DNA of 64,000 nucleotides from Sphingobacterium sp. B16(2022) (lineage in GTDB: Bacteria > Bacteroidota > Bacteroidia > Sphingobacteriales > Sphingobacteriaceae). Below are positions 34,129-43,127 of the stretch, in pieces. Positions within the stretch are counted from its first letter, which is position 1, and each line of letters begins with the position of its first letter. The notes beneath the pieces are model-generated. The model made no database searches. It was not told the origin of the DNA and saw only the letters and a list, made by a program, of their open reading frames with translations. The position numbers and the translations under genes were made by a program. The stretch spans positions 62,001 through 126,000 of the forward strand of contig NZ_JAAUVN010000004.1 in assembly GCF_012030425.1 (NCBI RefSeq), read 5' to 3'.

Positions 34129-34911
34129 CTATTTTTCACCTAAAACTTTCTCTACATGTTCAAATGTCAACAGCACATCGGGTTCACCTTTTCGAATAGC
34201 GACCATTTGCTCGAAGTGCGCCGACAGTTTACCATCAACAGTACTTACTGTCCATCCGTCATCCCAAAACTTCACGCCTGCCTTTCCTGCGTTGATCATT
34301 GGTTCAATACAAATAACTAAACCAGACTCTAGCTTAGCACCAGCACCACGTTTACCGTAGTTTGGCACCTCAGGTTTTTCATGTAAATGAAAACCGACAC
34401 CATGTCCAACTAATTCTCGTACAATACCAAAACCATATTTAGAAACATGTTCCTGTATAGCTGCACCGATATCTCCAACACGTTTTCCAGCTACAGCTTG
34501 CTCTATGCCTTTGTACATAGATTCTTTTGTTACATCAAGTAACAGCTGCGCTTCTTCAGTAACATTACCCACACCAAAAGTGTAGGCTGAATCACTAATA
34601 AAACCGTTTAGATTTACGCCACCGTCAACAGAAACAAGATCTCCATCTTTGATTATATAATCACTTGGAAATCCATGAACGATCTGATCGTTAACAGAAA
34701 TACAAAGTGAGTATGGAAATCCATGATAATTAAGGAACGCAGGCGTACCACCATTATCATGGATAAACTCGTAAGCTAACTTATCAAGAGATAAGGTGGT
34801 GATGCCAGGTTTAATAACCTTAGCAACTTCACCAAGCAATTGCGAAAGTACATTTGCAGACAAACGCACTTGCTCTATTTCTTCCTCTGATTTATAATAT
34901 ACTTTAGACAT
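34129..34911 (-). CDS. map: Type I methionine aminopeptidase
   Basis: 260 residues. It removes the initiator methionine from new proteins. The substrate His is in FLNYHGFPYSLCISVNDQIV. The metal ligands Asp are in SVDGGVNLNGFISDSAYTF, His is in GHGVGFHLHEKP, and Glu in VICIEPMIN and HFEQMVAI. The short N-terminus makes it type Ia. It lies 9 bases after secY, a common bacterial arrangement. Confidence 0.96.
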   Translation of the reverse strand: MSKVYYKSEEEIEQVRLSANVLSQLLGEVAKVIKPGITTLSLDKLAYEFIHDNGGTPAFLNYHGFPYSLCISVNDQIVHGFPSDYIIKDGDLVSVDGGVNLNGFISDSAYTFGVGNVTEEAQLLLDVTKESMYKGIEQAVAGKRVGDIGAAIQEHVSKYGFGIVRELVGHGVGFHLHEKPEVPNYGKRGAGAKLESGLVICIEPMINAGKAGVKFWDDGWTVSTVDGKLSAHFEQMVAIRKGEPDVLLTFEHVEKVLGEK

Positions 34912-34920
34912 CTAAAGAAT

Positions 34921-36258
34921 TTAAATTGCCGACTGATCTACACCCTCAACTGACGCAGGAGTTCTTCCTTTTATACGTCCAGTTTTCATTAATCCGTCAT
35001 AGTGACGCATCAATAAGTGGCTTTCAATTTGTTGCAAAGTATCCAACACAACACCTACCAAAATCAATAAGGACGTACCTCCGTAGAAATGCGCAAATTG
35101 ATTATTAATACCGAATAAACTTGCAATAGCAGGTAATATAGCAATAATCGCAAGGAAAATTGCTCCCGGGAATGTGATATTTGAAATCACACGATCAATA
35201 AAGTTACTTGTTTCTAGACCTGGTTTGATACCTGGAACAAATCCACCATTTTTCTTCATATCATCAGACATCTGCTGAGGATTAACCATAATTGCTGTAT
35301 AGAAAAATGTAAATGCTATAATCAAAACAGCAAAAGTTACATTATAAGCAACAGATGTATAGTTACTCAACGATGTTAAGAAATCAGACTGAAGATTAGG
35401 GAAAAATTGACCCAAACTCATTGGCACAAACATAATCGCTTGCGCGAAAATGATTGGCATTACACCAGCAGCATTAACCTTTAATGGTATATACTGTCTT
35501 ACTCCACCCACTTGTTTGTTTCCAACAATCTTCTTTGCATATTGAACAGGAATCTTACGAACTCCTTGTACAATTAAAATTGTAAATACAACGACAAAGA
35601 ACAAAGCTAAAAACTCCAATAATAATGGAATTGGTCCACCACCACCTTTACTCATACGTGATACCCACTCCGCAGTAATACCACTTGGCAATTGTGCGAT
35701 AATACCAGTCATAATGATCAAGGAAATACCATTACCAATACCTTTATCAGTAATCTTTTCTCCTAGCCACATTACAAACAAAGTACCCGCTGTCAAAACT
35801 ATTGCAGTAAGAATAGTGAACATAGGATCTGCTAATGTTTTCGCAGCAGGCTCAATTTGAGTTCTAACATACGCAAACGCTTGAAGCAAAGTAATCGCTA
35901 ACGTTAGATAGCGCGTAATTTGATTCATTTTAGTACGACCACTTTCACCCTCTTTCTGCATTTTTTGGAAATAAGGAACCGCGATGCCCAATAACTGAAC
36001 AACAATGGATGCCGAGATATAAGGCATTACACCCAATGCAAAGATAGCTGAGCGAGAGAATGACCCCCCTGCAAACATATCTAGCAACCCAAGTAATCCT
36101 TCTTTTTGACCGGAAGCCAAAGCTTGAGGATTAACTCCAGGTAATACAATATGACATCCAATACGGTAAATCAGAAGAAATAGCAACGTATTCAAAATAC
36201 GTGTACGTAAATCGTCTATTTTCCAAATATTGGTTAAGGTTGTGATTAGTTTCTTCAT
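34921..36258 (-). CDS. secY: Protein translocase channel subunit SecY
   Basis: 445 residues with ten membrane spans. It forms the SecYEG pore for secreted and membrane proteins. The plug and lateral-gate region starts GLLGLLDMFAGGSFSRSAIF, ALGVMPYISASIVVQLL is span 2, and GNGISLIIMTGI and the cytoplasmic loop KIPVQYAKK are conserved. The C-terminus is extended slightly (GRTPASVEGVDQSAI). It starts three bases after the rplO stop. Confidence 0.97.
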   Translation of the reverse strand: MKKLITTLTNIWKIDDLRTRILNTLLFLLIYRIGCHIVLPGVNPQALASGQKEGLLGLLDMFAGGSFSRSAIFALGVMPYISASIVVQLLGIAVPYFQKMQKEGESGRTKMNQITRYLTLAITLLQAFAYVRTQIEPAAKTLADPMFTILTAIVLTAGTLFVMWLGEKITDKGIGNGISLIIMTGIIAQLPSGITAEWVSRMSKGGGGPIPLLLEFLALFFVVVFTILIVQGVRKIPVQYAKKIVGNKQVGGVRQYIPLKVNAAGVMPIIFAQAIMFVPMSLGQFFPNLQSDFLTSLSNYTSVAYNVTFAVLIIAFTFFYTAIMVNPQQMSDDMKKNGGFVPGIKPGLETSNFIDRVISNITFPGAIFLAIIAILPAIASLFGINNQFAHFYGGTSLLILVGVVLDTLQQIESHLLMRHYDGLMKTGRIKGRTPASVEGVDQSAI

Positions 36259-36261
36259 TTA

Positions 36262-36708
36262 TTAAAGTTTAACAATAGAACCGCCTGCTGCTTCAATAGC
36301 TGCTTGAGCAGAAGCCGAGAACGCATGTGCTGTAACTTCAACTTTTGCTTTCAACTCACCACGACCCAAGATCTTAACTTTATCTTTCTTAGCTACTAAT
36401 CCATGAGCAACTAATTCTTCCAAAGTTACAATAGTCAAATTATGCTTCTCAACTAATTCTTGCAAAGCATCTAAGTTTACACCATTATACTCTACGCGGT
36501 TTAAGTTTTTGAAACCAAATTTAGGCACACGACGTTGCAAAGGCATTTGACCACCTTCAAAACCGATCTTTGTACTATGACCTGAACGAGAACCTGCTCC
36601 TTTGTGACCACGTGTAGAAGTACCACCGCGACCAGAACCTGTACCACGACCAATACGTTTACGATTTTTTACGGAACCTTTTGCAGGTCTTAAATTACTT
36701 AAGTTCAT
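36262..36708 (-). CDS. rplO: Ribosomal protein L15 (uL15)
   Basis: 148 residues. A late-assembling 50S protein near the peptidyl-transferase region. The Gly/Arg-rich N-terminus (KNRKRIGRGTGSGRGGTSTR, GHKGAGSRSG) threads into rRNA, and the C-terminal domain ends AAIEAAGGSIVKL. It is separated from rpmD by a 114-base gap containing two hairpins and is closely followed by secY. Confidence 0.96.
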   Translation of the reverse strand: MNLSNLRPAKGSVKNRKRIGRGTGSGRGGTSTRGHKGAGSRSGHSTKIGFEGGQMPLQRRVPKFGFKNLNRVEYNGVNLDALQELVEKHNLTIVTLEELVAHGLVAKKDKVKILGRGELKAKVEVTAHAFSASAQAAIEAAGGSIVKL

Positions 36709-36724
36709 TTTAAAACTAAATTGT

Positions 36725-36813
36725 GTTAGGCCTTCGCTTTCACTAAACAGGTCCTAACTATTAAAAAATTGATTGATAGCAAGTAATGGAAAAGACCCTA
36801 AAGCCCTTTCCAT
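36725..36813 (-). other. Two stem-loops in the rpmD-rplO gap
   Basis: The first is GTTAGG-CCT / AGG-T-CCTAAC with a one-base bulge (36725-36758). The second is ATGGAAA / TTTCCAT around about 14 bases (36786-36813). On the minus strand an A/T-rich stretch separates them. They may control the rplO-secY part of the operon. Confidence 0.45.
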
Positions 36814-36822
36814 ATGCTAATA

Positions 36823-37002
36823 TTAAATAGTGCTGATAGCTACTAAGTGATTCACTTTTCTCACCATACCAATGATAGCAGGTGTAGCTTCAACTTCTAC
36901 TGAGTGATTGATTCTTTTCAACCCTAATGCCTCAATAGTTTTCTTTTGGCGCTCGCTTCTGTCGATAACGCTCTTTATCTGGGTGATTTTAATTTTTGCC
37001 AT
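36823..37002 (-). CDS. rpmD: Ribosomal protein L30 (uL30)
   Basis: 59 codons: begins MAKIKITQIKSVIDRSERQK, continues KTIEALGLKRINHSVEVE and ends VNHLVAISTI. It matches the bacterial L30 fold and length. It lies between rpsE (5-base gap) and rplO, its conserved position. Confidence 0.94.
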   Translation of the reverse strand: MAKIKITQIKSVIDRSERQKKTIEALGLKRINHSVEVEATPAIIGMVRKVNHLVAISTI

Positions 37003-37007
37003 GATAA

Positions 37008-37526
37008 TTAACCGTTAAATACTTTGTTTAAATCGACACCGCGGTGCTGTGCTACTGTGTACGCATCACGCATATTAGCTAAAGCGTCAATAGTTGCCTT
37101 TACCACGTTGTGTGGGTTAGATGAACCTAATGACTTTGCTAATACGTCTTTAATACCTGCAGATTCTAATACGGCACGCATTGCACCACCTGCTAAAACT
37201 CCTGTACCTGCGATTGCTGGTTTAATCAAAACTGAACCACCTGAATATTTACCATATTGAGCGTGAGGAACAGTACCTTTGATAATAGGAACTTTAACTA
37301 AGTTTTTCTTAGCGTCATCAATTCCTTTCGTAATTGCTTCAGTAACCTCTTTCGCTTTACCTAAACCGAAACCAACGATGCCGTTTTCATCACCTACAAC
37401 CACGATTGCAGAGAAACTGAAAGTACGACCACCTTTAGTAACTTTAGCTACACGTTGGATACTTACTAAGCGATCTTTTAATTCAATCTCGCTTGATTTT
37501 ACTCTTTTTATATTGCTTAATGCCAT
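37008..37526 (-). CDS. rpsE: Ribosomal protein S5 (uS5)
   Basis: 172 residues (167 in E. coli). It lies at the mRNA entry of the 30S subunit and affects fidelity. The double-stranded RNA-binding segment [20 protein letters not shown] and the C-terminal domain ([39 protein letters not shown]) are intact. It lies 11 bases after rplR. Confidence 0.97.
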   Translation of the reverse strand: MALSNIKRVKSSEIELKDRLVSIQRVAKVTKGGRTFSFSAIVVVGDENGIVGFGLGKAKEVTEAITKGIDDAKKNLVKVPIIKGTVPHAQYGKYSGGSVLIKPAIAGTGVLAGGAMRAVLESAGIKDVLAKSLGSSNPHNVVKATIDALANMRDAYTVAQHRGVDLNKVFNG

Positions 37527-37537
37527 TTCTTCTATGA

Positions 37538-37891
37538 TTAAAAGTCTAAACCGCCTTCGCGAGCACCTTCAGCCAAAGATTTGATACGGCCATGGTATAA
37601 GTACCCATTACGGTCAAAAACTACTTTACTAATTCCAGCTGCAACTGCTTTTTCTGCAACCAATTTACCTACTGCTTTTGACTGCTCAACTTTGTTGCCT
37701 GAAGCAGCAAAATCTTTTGAAGTGCTAGAAGCTGACACTAATGTCTTTCCTGCAACATCATCAATAATCTGAGCGTAGATACCTTTATTACTTCTAAAAA
37801 CTGACAAGCGTGGACGCTCTGTTGATCCAGCCAGGTGTTTTCTGATTCCTTTTTTGATTCTCTCTCTACGAGATGCTTTATGTCCTGCCAT
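37538..37891 (-). CDS. rplR: Ribosomal protein L18 (uL18)
   Basis: 117 residues, same length as E. coli L18. It binds 5S rRNA with L5 in the central protuberance. It shows [20 protein letters not shown] and the C-terminal [20 protein letters not shown]. It lies five bases after rplF. Confidence 0.97.
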   Translation of the reverse strand: MAGHKASRRERIKKGIRKHLAGSTERPRLSVFRSNKGIYAQIIDDVAGKTLVSASSTSKDFAASGNKVEQSKAVGKLVAEKAVAAGISKVVFDRNGYLYHGRIKSLAEGAREGGLDF

Positions 37892-37896
37892 GGTTA

Positions 37897-38451
37897 TTAT
37901 TTTTTAGCTGATTTACCTGCTTTTCTTCTTAATACTTCACCTACAAACTTAATACCTTTACCTTTGTATGGCTCTGGTTTACGGAAACCGCGGATTTTCG
38001 CTGCAATTTGACCGATTAATTGTTTGTCGATAGATTCCAAAGTGATAGTAGGATTTTTACCTTTATCTGCAGTAGTTGTTGCTGTAATTTCCTTTGGCAA
38101 CATAAATACAATCTGGTGAGAGAAACCTAAAGTTAACTCTAATACATTACCAGTACATGCTGCACGGTAACCTACACCGACTAATTCTTGAGTAGTTTTG
38201 TATCCTTCAGTTACACCGACAACCATGTTGCTCAATAGAGAGCGGTATAATCCGTGTAATGCTTTGTGTCTTTTTTGATCTGTAGCACGAGTTACAACGA
38301 TGTTACCATCTTCTTGAGCAACTGTAATGTCACGATCAACTTGTTGTGTTAATTCACCTTTAGGGCCCTTTACCGTAACTAAATTCTTGTCAGATACAGT
38401 CACCGTTACACCAGCAGGTATAGCGATAGGCGCTTTTCCAATTCTTGACAT
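37897..38451 (-). CDS. rplF: Ribosomal protein L6 (uL6)
   Basis: 184 residues with the two repeated alpha/beta domains. It contacts 23S rRNA near the sarcin-ricin loop and elongation-factor site. It begins [20 protein letters not shown] and carries the C-terminal signature [12 protein letters not shown]. It lies 20 bases after rpsH. Confidence 0.97.
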   Translation of the reverse strand: MSRIGKAPIAIPAGVTVTVSDKNLVTVKGPKGELTQQVDRDITVAQEDGNIVVTRATDQKRHKALHGLYRSLLSNMVVGVTEGYKTTQELVGVGYRAACTGNVLELTLGFSHQIVFMLPKEITATTTADKGKNPTITLESIDKQLIGQIAAKIRGFRKPEPYKGKGIKFVGEVLRRKAGKSAKK

Positions 38452-38471
38452 TTCTTTGTGATTTTCCTAGA

Positions 38472-38870
38472 TTAATAAACGTAACATAAAACTTCACCAC
38501 CAACATTTTGTAAGCGAGCTTCTTTGTCTGTCATAACTCCTTTAGAAGTTGACAAAACAGCGATACCCAAACCATTCAAAACACGAGGCATAGTCTCAAC
38601 ACTTGCATACTTTCTTAAACCAGGTTTACTCACACGTGTCAACGTACGAATAGCCGAGATCTTGCTAATAGGATTGTATTTCAAAGCAATTTTAATTGTG
38701 CCTTGAACTCCAGTCTCTTCAAATTTGTAATTAGCAATGTAACCTTTATCAAAAAGAACTTTAGTAATTTCTTTTTTAAGGTTCGATGCAGGAATTTCAA
38801 CAACCCTGTGGTTGGCCTTAATGGCATTCCTTACTCGTGTAAGGTAATCCGCTATTGGATCTGTATTCAT
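38472..38870 (-). CDS. rpsH: Ribosomal protein S8 (uS8)
   Basis: 132 residues. A primary 16S rRNA binder and, in E. coli, the autogenous repressor of the spc operon. It starts MNTDPIADYLTRVRNAIKAN and has the C-terminal GLGIAVLSTSKGVMTDKEAR signature ending GGEVLCYVY. It is separated from rpsN by 137 bases with a terminator-like hairpin and a second stem-loop, the largest gap between genes of this operon. Confidence 0.97.
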   Translation of the reverse strand: MNTDPIADYLTRVRNAIKANHRVVEIPASNLKKEITKVLFDKGYIANYKFEETGVQGTIKIALKYNPISKISAIRTLTRVSKPGLRKYASVETMPRVLNGLGIAVLSTSKGVMTDKEARLQNVGGEVLCYVY

Positions 38871-38899
38871 TATATATAAAATTGTGACAACGGTTTCCT

Positions 38900-38914
38900 T
38901 CCCAACCTTTGGGA
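38900..38914 (-). other. Small stem-loop upstream of rpsH
   Basis: A six-pair stem TCCCAA / TTGGGA with a three-base loop, flanked by GGT...ACC outer pairing, lies about 30 bases before the rpsH start. It is a candidate part of an S8-linked regulatory leader. Confidence 0.4.
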
Positions 38915-38944
38915 CAGACCTTTTATCGATTAATAAATTTTAAC

Positions 38945-38984
38945 GTAAAAAACCCTAGCAAATCTTATATAAGATTTGCTGGGG
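38945..38984 (-). terminator. Terminator-like attenuator inside the spc operon (rpsN-rpsH)
   Basis: A perfect 24-base palindrome AGCAAATCTTAT / ATAAGATTTGCT is extended by CCC/GGG and followed on the minus strand by GGGTTTTTT. All features of an intrinsic terminator are present, although the operon continues with rpsH. Confidence 0.75.
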
Positions 38985-39007
38985 CAAAATTACTTATTTT
39001 TTTGATA

Positions 39008-39277
39008 TTACCAAGAAGCTTTTTTAACCCCCGGGATCTTACCGTCTAACGCCATCTCACGGAATGTAACACGAGAGATACCGAATTGACGCATATATCC
39101 TTTAGGACGTCCTGTTAATTTACAACGGTTGTGTAAACGAACTGGAGAAGCATTCTTAGGTAATTTATCTAATGCAGCATAATCACCAGCAGCTTTTAAC
39201 GCAGCACGTTTGTCAGCAAATTTAGCTACTAATTTAGCGCGTTTTACTTCGCGAGCTTTTAATCCTTCCTTAGCCAT
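39008..39277 (-). CDS. rpsN: Ribosomal protein S14 (uS14), zinc-free long form
   Basis: 89 residues. It stabilises the 30S head. It is the longer zinc-independent form: the two CxxC pairs of the 61-residue type are absent and one Cys (in [12 protein letters not shown]) remains. The end is complete ([18 protein letters not shown]). It overlaps rplE by eight bases. A terminator-like hairpin follows. Confidence 0.96.
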   Translation of the reverse strand: MAKEGLKAREVKRAKLVAKFADKRAALKAAGDYAALDKLPKNASPVRLHNRCKLTGRPKGYMRQFGISRVTFREMALDGKIPGVKKASW

Positions 39278-39839
39278 TGTTATTAGTATTTTGATTTTTA
39301 AATGGTAAACCGAATTGTTTCAACAATTCTAAAGCCTCAACATCGTTTCCTGCGCTAGTCACGAAAGTGATGTCCATACCTTGAATTTTGTTGATTTTAT
39401 CAATGTTGATCTCAGGGAAAATGATTTGCTCAGTAATACCTAAGTTGTAGTTACCTCTACCGTCGAAACCTTTATCATTGATACCACGGAAGTCACGAAT
39501 ACGTGGAAGTGATACAGCGATTAAACGATCTAAGAACTCATACATGTTGTTATCACGCAAAGTAACACGTGCACCAACAGGCATACCTTTACGTAATTTA
39601 AAGTTTGAGATATCTTTTTTCGATTTAGTTGCAACAGCTTGTTGACCAGTAATTAATGTTAACTCTGAAAGAGCATTATCAATTAATTTCTTATCTGAAG
39701 TAGCAGCACCTACACCTTGTGAAACAACGATTTTCTCAAGCTTAGGAACCTGCATAACACTTTTATACTGGAATTTTTCTTTAAGTGCAGTACGGATTTC
39801 CTCCGCATATTTCACTTTTAATCTTGGTACGTAAGTCAT
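39270..39839 (-). CDS. rplE: Ribosomal protein L5 (uL5)
   Basis: 189 residues (179 in E. coli). It binds 5S rRNA and contacts P-site tRNA. It shows [36 protein letters not shown] and [20 protein letters not shown]. Its ATG overlaps the rplX stop, and its end overlaps rpsN. Confidence 0.97.
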   Translation of the reverse strand: MTYVPRLKVKYAEEIRTALKEKFQYKSVMQVPKLEKIVVSQGVGAATSDKKLIDNALSELTLITGQQAVATKSKKDISNFKLRKGMPVGARVTLRDNNMYEFLDRLIAVSLPRIRDFRGINDKGFDGRGNYNLGITEQIIFPEINIDKINKIQGMDITFVTSAGNDVEALELLKQFGLPFKNQNTNNNG

Positions 39840-40186
39840 TATTTAATTTCCTCCCCTGATTTTTTTGCTACACGAACAATTTTACCATCTTCGTTAACTT
39901 TACGACCTACACGTGTAGGAGCTCCTGTTTTAGGATCAATGAAAGCTAAGTTAGAAATATGGATAGCTGCTTCTTTTTCAATAATACCACCATTAGGATT
40001 AGCCGCACTTGGTTTAGTGTGTTTTTTGATGATATTAGCGCCTTCTACAACAGCTCTATTAGCATCCACTAAAACTTGCAATACTTTTCCTTGAACACCT
40101 TTAGAGTTACCAGCGATAACTTTCACTAAATCACCTTTTTTGATCTTGATTTTGTGTGTAGTTGTTGTTGTTTTTTTGTATGCCAT
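39839..40186 (-). CDS. rplX: Ribosomal protein L24 (uL24)
   Basis: 115 residues. An early assembly initiator of the 50S subunit with a KOW motif ([20 protein letters not shown]). A Thr/Lys-rich N-terminal extension precedes it, and a Lys-rich end follows [11 protein letters not shown]. It lies two bases after rplN and overlaps rplE. Confidence 0.96.
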   Translation of the reverse strand: MAYKKTTTTTHKIKIKKGDLVKVIAGNSKGVQGKVLQVLVDANRAVVEGANIIKKHTKPSAANPNGGIIEKEAAIHISNLAFIDPKTGAPTRVGRKVNEDGKIVRVAKKSGEEIK

Positions 40187-40188
40187 AA

Positions 40189-40557
40189 TTATAAAACCTC
40201 CGGTGCTAGTGATACAATTTTCATGAACTGTTTCTCACGTAATTCTCTAGCAACTGGGCCAAAGATACGTGTACCACGTGGTTCATCATTATTATTTAAT
40301 AATACTGCAGCATTGTCATCAAAACGAATATAAGAACCATCTTTACGACGAATTTCTTTTTTAGTTCTAACAACTACAGCTTTAGAAACAGTACCTTTTT
40401 TTACGTTTCCTGAAGGTAAAGCGCTTTTGATGGTAACAACAATTTTATCACCTATCGAAGCATAACGCTTACCTGTGCCACCTAACACACGGATTACTAA
40501 AACTTCTTTAGCTCCGCTGTTATCAGCAACATTTAGTCTTGATTCCTGTTGTACCAT
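40189..40557 (-). CDS. rplN: Ribosomal protein L14 (uL14)
   Basis: 122 residues. It lies at the subunit interface (bridge B8) and at the RsfS contact site. It begins [20 protein letters not shown] and ends with [16 protein letters not shown]. It starts one base after rpsQ, in conserved order. Confidence 0.97.
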   Translation of the reverse strand: MVQQESRLNVADNSGAKEVLVIRVLGGTGKRYASIGDKIVVTIKSALPSGNVKKGTVSKAVVVRTKKEIRRKDGSYIRFDDNAAVLLNNNDEPRGTRIFGPVARELREKQFMKIVSLAPEVL

Positions 40558-40558
40558 G

Positions 40559-40813
40559 TTATTTAGCTCTTTCTAATATTTCTACTAATCTCCAATTCTT
40601 AGTCTTACTCAGCGGACGAGTTTCCATAATTAATACCGTATCGCCGATACCACAGGTATTAGTTTCGTCATGAGCAGTAAATTTAGTAGTTTTTTTAACG
40701 AATTTACCATAGATAGGGTGTTTCACTTTACGCTCAACCTTTACTACGATAGATTTCTCCATTTTATTGCTAACTACTAAGCCGATTCTTGTTTTTCTTA
40801 ATTGTCTTTCCAT
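40559..40813 (-). CDS. rpsQ: Ribosomal protein S17 (uS17)
   Basis: 84 residues, same length as E. coli. An OB-fold primary 16S binder in the 30S body. It carries [20 protein letters not shown] and [20 protein letters not shown]. It lies 12 bases after rpmC. Confidence 0.96.
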   Translation of the reverse strand: MERQLRKTRIGLVVSNKMEKSIVVKVERKVKHPIYGKFVKKTTKFTAHDETNTCGIGDTVLIMETRPLSKTKNWRLVEILERAK

Positions 40814-40825
40814 TTCGACTTTAAT

Positions 40826-41044
40826 TTATGCCTCAGAGGCTGTTTCTTTTTTAGCAGCAGCTTTACGAGCAGTCAACTCTGTACTAAGACGAGCGATTTC
40901 TCTACGAGCCGTTTTGATTACATTAGGGTTCTCAATTGCAGAAACAGCATGTGCAAATTTCAATTTGCTAAGGGCAGCTTTCTCTTGTACTAAACGAGCA
41001 GCTAGATCCTCTGTTGATAATTCTAAAATTTCTGAATTTTTCAT
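40826..41044 (-). CDS. rpmC: Ribosomal protein L29 (uL29)
   Basis: 72 residues, two helices, near the exit tunnel and SRP/trigger-factor site. It opens with the family pattern MKNSEILELSTEDLAARLVQ. The C-terminus is an Ala/Lys-rich extension (TARKAAAKKETASEA). A strong stem-loop lies in the 92-base gap after rplP. Confidence 0.95.
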   Translation of the reverse strand: MKNSEILELSTEDLAARLVQEKAALSKLKFAHAVSAIENPNVIKTARREIARLSTELTARKAAAKKETASEA

Positions 41045-41086
41045 TTTATTTCAGTTGTTATATTGGGTTATCATTAGTTTATATAT

Positions 41087-41113
41087 AGCCTTAGGAGTAA
41101 CGGTCCTAAGGCT
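41087..41113 (-). other. Stem-loop between rplP and rpmC
   Basis: A perfect 10-bp stem AGCCTTAGGA / TCCTAAGGCT with a seven-base loop. On the minus strand the T-run comes before the stem, not after it, so it is not a standard terminator for this operon. Confidence 0.6.
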
Positions 41114-41136
41114 AAAAAAATGATATTACCAACGAT

Positions 41137-41559
41137 TTATGCTTCTACGTAATCTCTACGTATAACAAACTTAGTTTGAACCGGAAGTTTCTGAGCAGCA
41201 AGGCGTAAAGCTTCTTTAGCAATTTCTAAAGATACTCCTTCTGCTTCAAATAACATACGGCCTGGGCGGACTACGGCAACCCAGTATTCTGGAGCTCCCT
41301 TACCTTTACCCATACGTACCTCTGCAGGTTTTTTAGTAACAGGTTTATCAGGGAAGATACGGATCCAAACTTGACCTTCACGTTTCATGTAACGTGTCAC
41401 TGCAATACGAGCTGCCTCGATTTGACGGCTTGTGATCCATGCTTCCTCCAATGATTTGATACCGAATGAACCGAAAGCTAACTCTGCTCCACGAGAAGCG
41501 TTACCTTTCATACGTCCTTTCTGCATCTTTCTGAACTTTGTTCTTTTTGGCTGTAACAT
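41137..41559 (-). CDS. rplP: Ribosomal protein L16 (uL16)
   Basis: 140 residues. It organises the tRNA acceptor-stem sites of the 50S subunit. It begins [20 protein letters not shown] and shows [19 protein letters not shown] and the [19 protein letters not shown] segment. Both flanking gaps (to rpsC and rpmC) contain stem-loops. Confidence 0.97.
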   Translation of the reverse strand: MLQPKRTKFRKMQKGRMKGNASRGAELAFGSFGIKSLEEAWITSRQIEAARIAVTRYMKREGQVWIRIFPDKPVTKKPAEVRMGKGKGAPEYWVAVVRPGRMLFEAEGVSLEIAKEALRLAAQKLPVQTKFVIRRDYVEA

Positions 41560-41570
41560 GTTCGTTATCT

Positions 41571-41605
41571 ATTTTAATCCCGCCAGAGACGGGATATATT
41601 AAAAT
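41571..41605 (-). other. Stem-loop between rpsC and rplP
   Basis: Inner stem ATCCCG / CGGGAT and outer stem ATTTTAAT / ATTAAAAT lie within the 57-base gap. It is a candidate processing or pausing element; no T-run follows. Confidence 0.5.
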
Positions 41606-41616
41606 CTTATTATTAA

Positions 41617-42408
41617 TTAATCTCTTTTTGCACCACGGTTGTTTCCACCACGATTATTGTTTCCACCACGACGGTCACCACCACGACCACCTTTACGGTT
41701 GTCACGGCGATCAGCACCACCTTCGTTTCCACCACGCGTTTTCACACCAGAAGCTTGACCAATGTTTGGAGATAAGTCACGTTTACCGTAAACCTCACCT
41801 TTACAGATCCAAACTTTGATACCGATTTTACCGTAAGTAGTTAATGCTTCAGCTAATGCATAGTCGATATCAGCACGTAATGTGTGTAAAGGAGTTCTTC
41901 CTTCTTTGTACTGCTCAGAACGTGCCATTTCAGCACCACCTAAACGACCAGAACACATTACTTTGATACCTTCAGCACCCATACGCATTGTCGAAGCTAT
42001 TGTAGTTTTCATTGCACGACGGAATGAAATACGAGCCTCTAATTGCTTAGCGATACCTTCAGCTACTAATTTTGCATCTAACTCAGGACGTTTGATCTCG
42101 AAAATGTTAATTTGAACATCTTTCTTAGTGATTTTCTTTAACTCTTCTTTAATCTTATCAACTTCCTGACCACCTTTACCGATAACGATACCAGGTCTTG
42201 CTGTATGAATAGTTACTGTGATACGTTTTAAAGTTCTTTCAATAACAACTTTTGCTACACCACCTTTTGCTATACGAACAGAAAGATATTTTCTAATCTT
42301 TTCGTCTTCTACTAATTTATCGGCATAGTTTTTTCCTCCGAACCAATTAGAATCCCAACCTCTGATGATTCCTAATCTGCTACCTATTGGATTTGCTTTT
42401 TGTCCCAT
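41617..42408 (-). CDS. rpsC: Ribosomal protein S3 (uS3) with Gly/Arg/Asn-rich tail
   Basis: 263 residues against 233 in E. coli. The KH domain and C-terminal domain are conserved ([54 protein letters not shown]). From about residue 225 a low-complexity tail follows, with alternating GG, RR, RG and NN (for example [10 protein letters not shown]), ending GAKRD. S3 lies at the mRNA entry channel, so the tail could contact mRNA or the polysome surface; that role is inference. Confidence 0.96.
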   Translation of the reverse strand: MGQKANPIGSRLGIIRGWDSNWFGGKNYADKLVEDEKIRKYLSVRIAKGGVAKVVIERTLKRITVTIHTARPGIVIGKGGQEVDKIKEELKKITKKDVQINIFEIKRPELDAKLVAEGIAKQLEARISFRRAMKTTIASTMRMGAEGIKVMCSGRLGGAEMARSEQYKEGRTPLHTLRADIDYALAEALTTYGKIGIKVWICKGEVYGKRDLSPNIGQASGVKTRGGNEGGADRRDNRKGGRGGDRRGGNNNRGGNNRGAKRD

Positions 42409-42419
42409 TTCTCAATAAA

Positions 42420-42854
42420 TTAGTTTTGTTCAACGTTAGATTTACTGTCAACGATCAAAGTAACATGGTTCGAACGTTTACGAATTCTGTAACCGCGACC
42501 TTGAGGAGCTGGACGTAATCTTTTCAATTGACGACCACCTGCTACTGATACTTCTTTAACGTATAATTGACTATCTTCAACTGATTTACCTTCGTTTTTA
42601 GCTTCCCAGTTTTTAATTGCAGATAATAATAATTTCTCTACACGGATTGCTGCTTCCTTGCTTGTATGCTTCAAAATATATAAAGCACTCTCTACTTTCT
42701 CGCCACGAATTAAGTCCACTACTAAACGCATCTTACGAGGTGAAGTAGGGCAATTTAATAATTTGGCAGTAGAAGCTCCTCCTATTTGAGCTTTCTCTTG
42801 CTCTTTGCGCTGTTTTATTAAAACAGACTTTTTAAGTTTTTTTGTTGCTTCCAT
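42420..42854 (-). CDS. rplV: Ribosomal protein L22 (uL22)
   Basis: 144 residues (110 in E. coli). The extra length is mostly a Lys-rich N-terminal extension ([20 protein letters not shown]). The core has [20 protein letters not shown], and the tunnel-reaching beta-hairpin contains [19 protein letters not shown]. It lies six bases after rpsS. Confidence 0.96.
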   Translation of the reverse strand: MEATKKLKKSVLIKQRKEQEKAQIGGASTAKLLNCPTSPRKMRLVVDLIRGEKVESALYILKHTSKEAAIRVEKLLLSAIKNWEAKNEGKSVEDSQLYVKEVSVAGGRQLKRLRPAPQGRGYRIRKRSNHVTLIVDSKSNVEQN

Positions 42855-42860
42855 TACCTA

Positions 42861-43127
42861 TTATTTTTTCTTTTCTGCGTGGCCTCTGAATGTACGCGTA
42901 GGAGCGAATTCGCCTAATTTGTGACCTACCATGTTTTCCGTTACATAAACAGGGATAAATTTATTCCCGTTGTGCACTGCAAAGGTATGACCAACAAAAT
43001 CAGGAGAAATCATTGATCTGCGAGACCATGTTTTGATAACTGACTTTTTGTTAGTTTCATTCATAGAAAGAACTTTTCCTTCTAAGTTGTGATCGATATA
43101 AGGACCTTTTTTAATTGAACGAGCCAT
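42861..43127 (-). CDS. rpsS: Ribosomal protein S19 (uS19)
   Basis: 88 residues, at the 30S head next to S13. It opens [20 protein letters not shown] and carries [20 protein letters not shown] and [16 protein letters not shown]. The ATG overlaps the rplB stop. Confidence 0.97.
   Translation of the reverse strand: MARSIKKGPYIDHNLEGKVLSMNETNKKSVIKTWSRRSMISPDFVGHTFAVHNGNKFIPVYVTENMVGHKLGEFAPTRTFRGHAEKKK

Noticed and set aside
41538-41819. His-rich open frame on the plus strand across rpsC
   Set aside because: It is the antisense of the Gly/Arg/Asn-rich S3 tail; no start signal or family resemblance.
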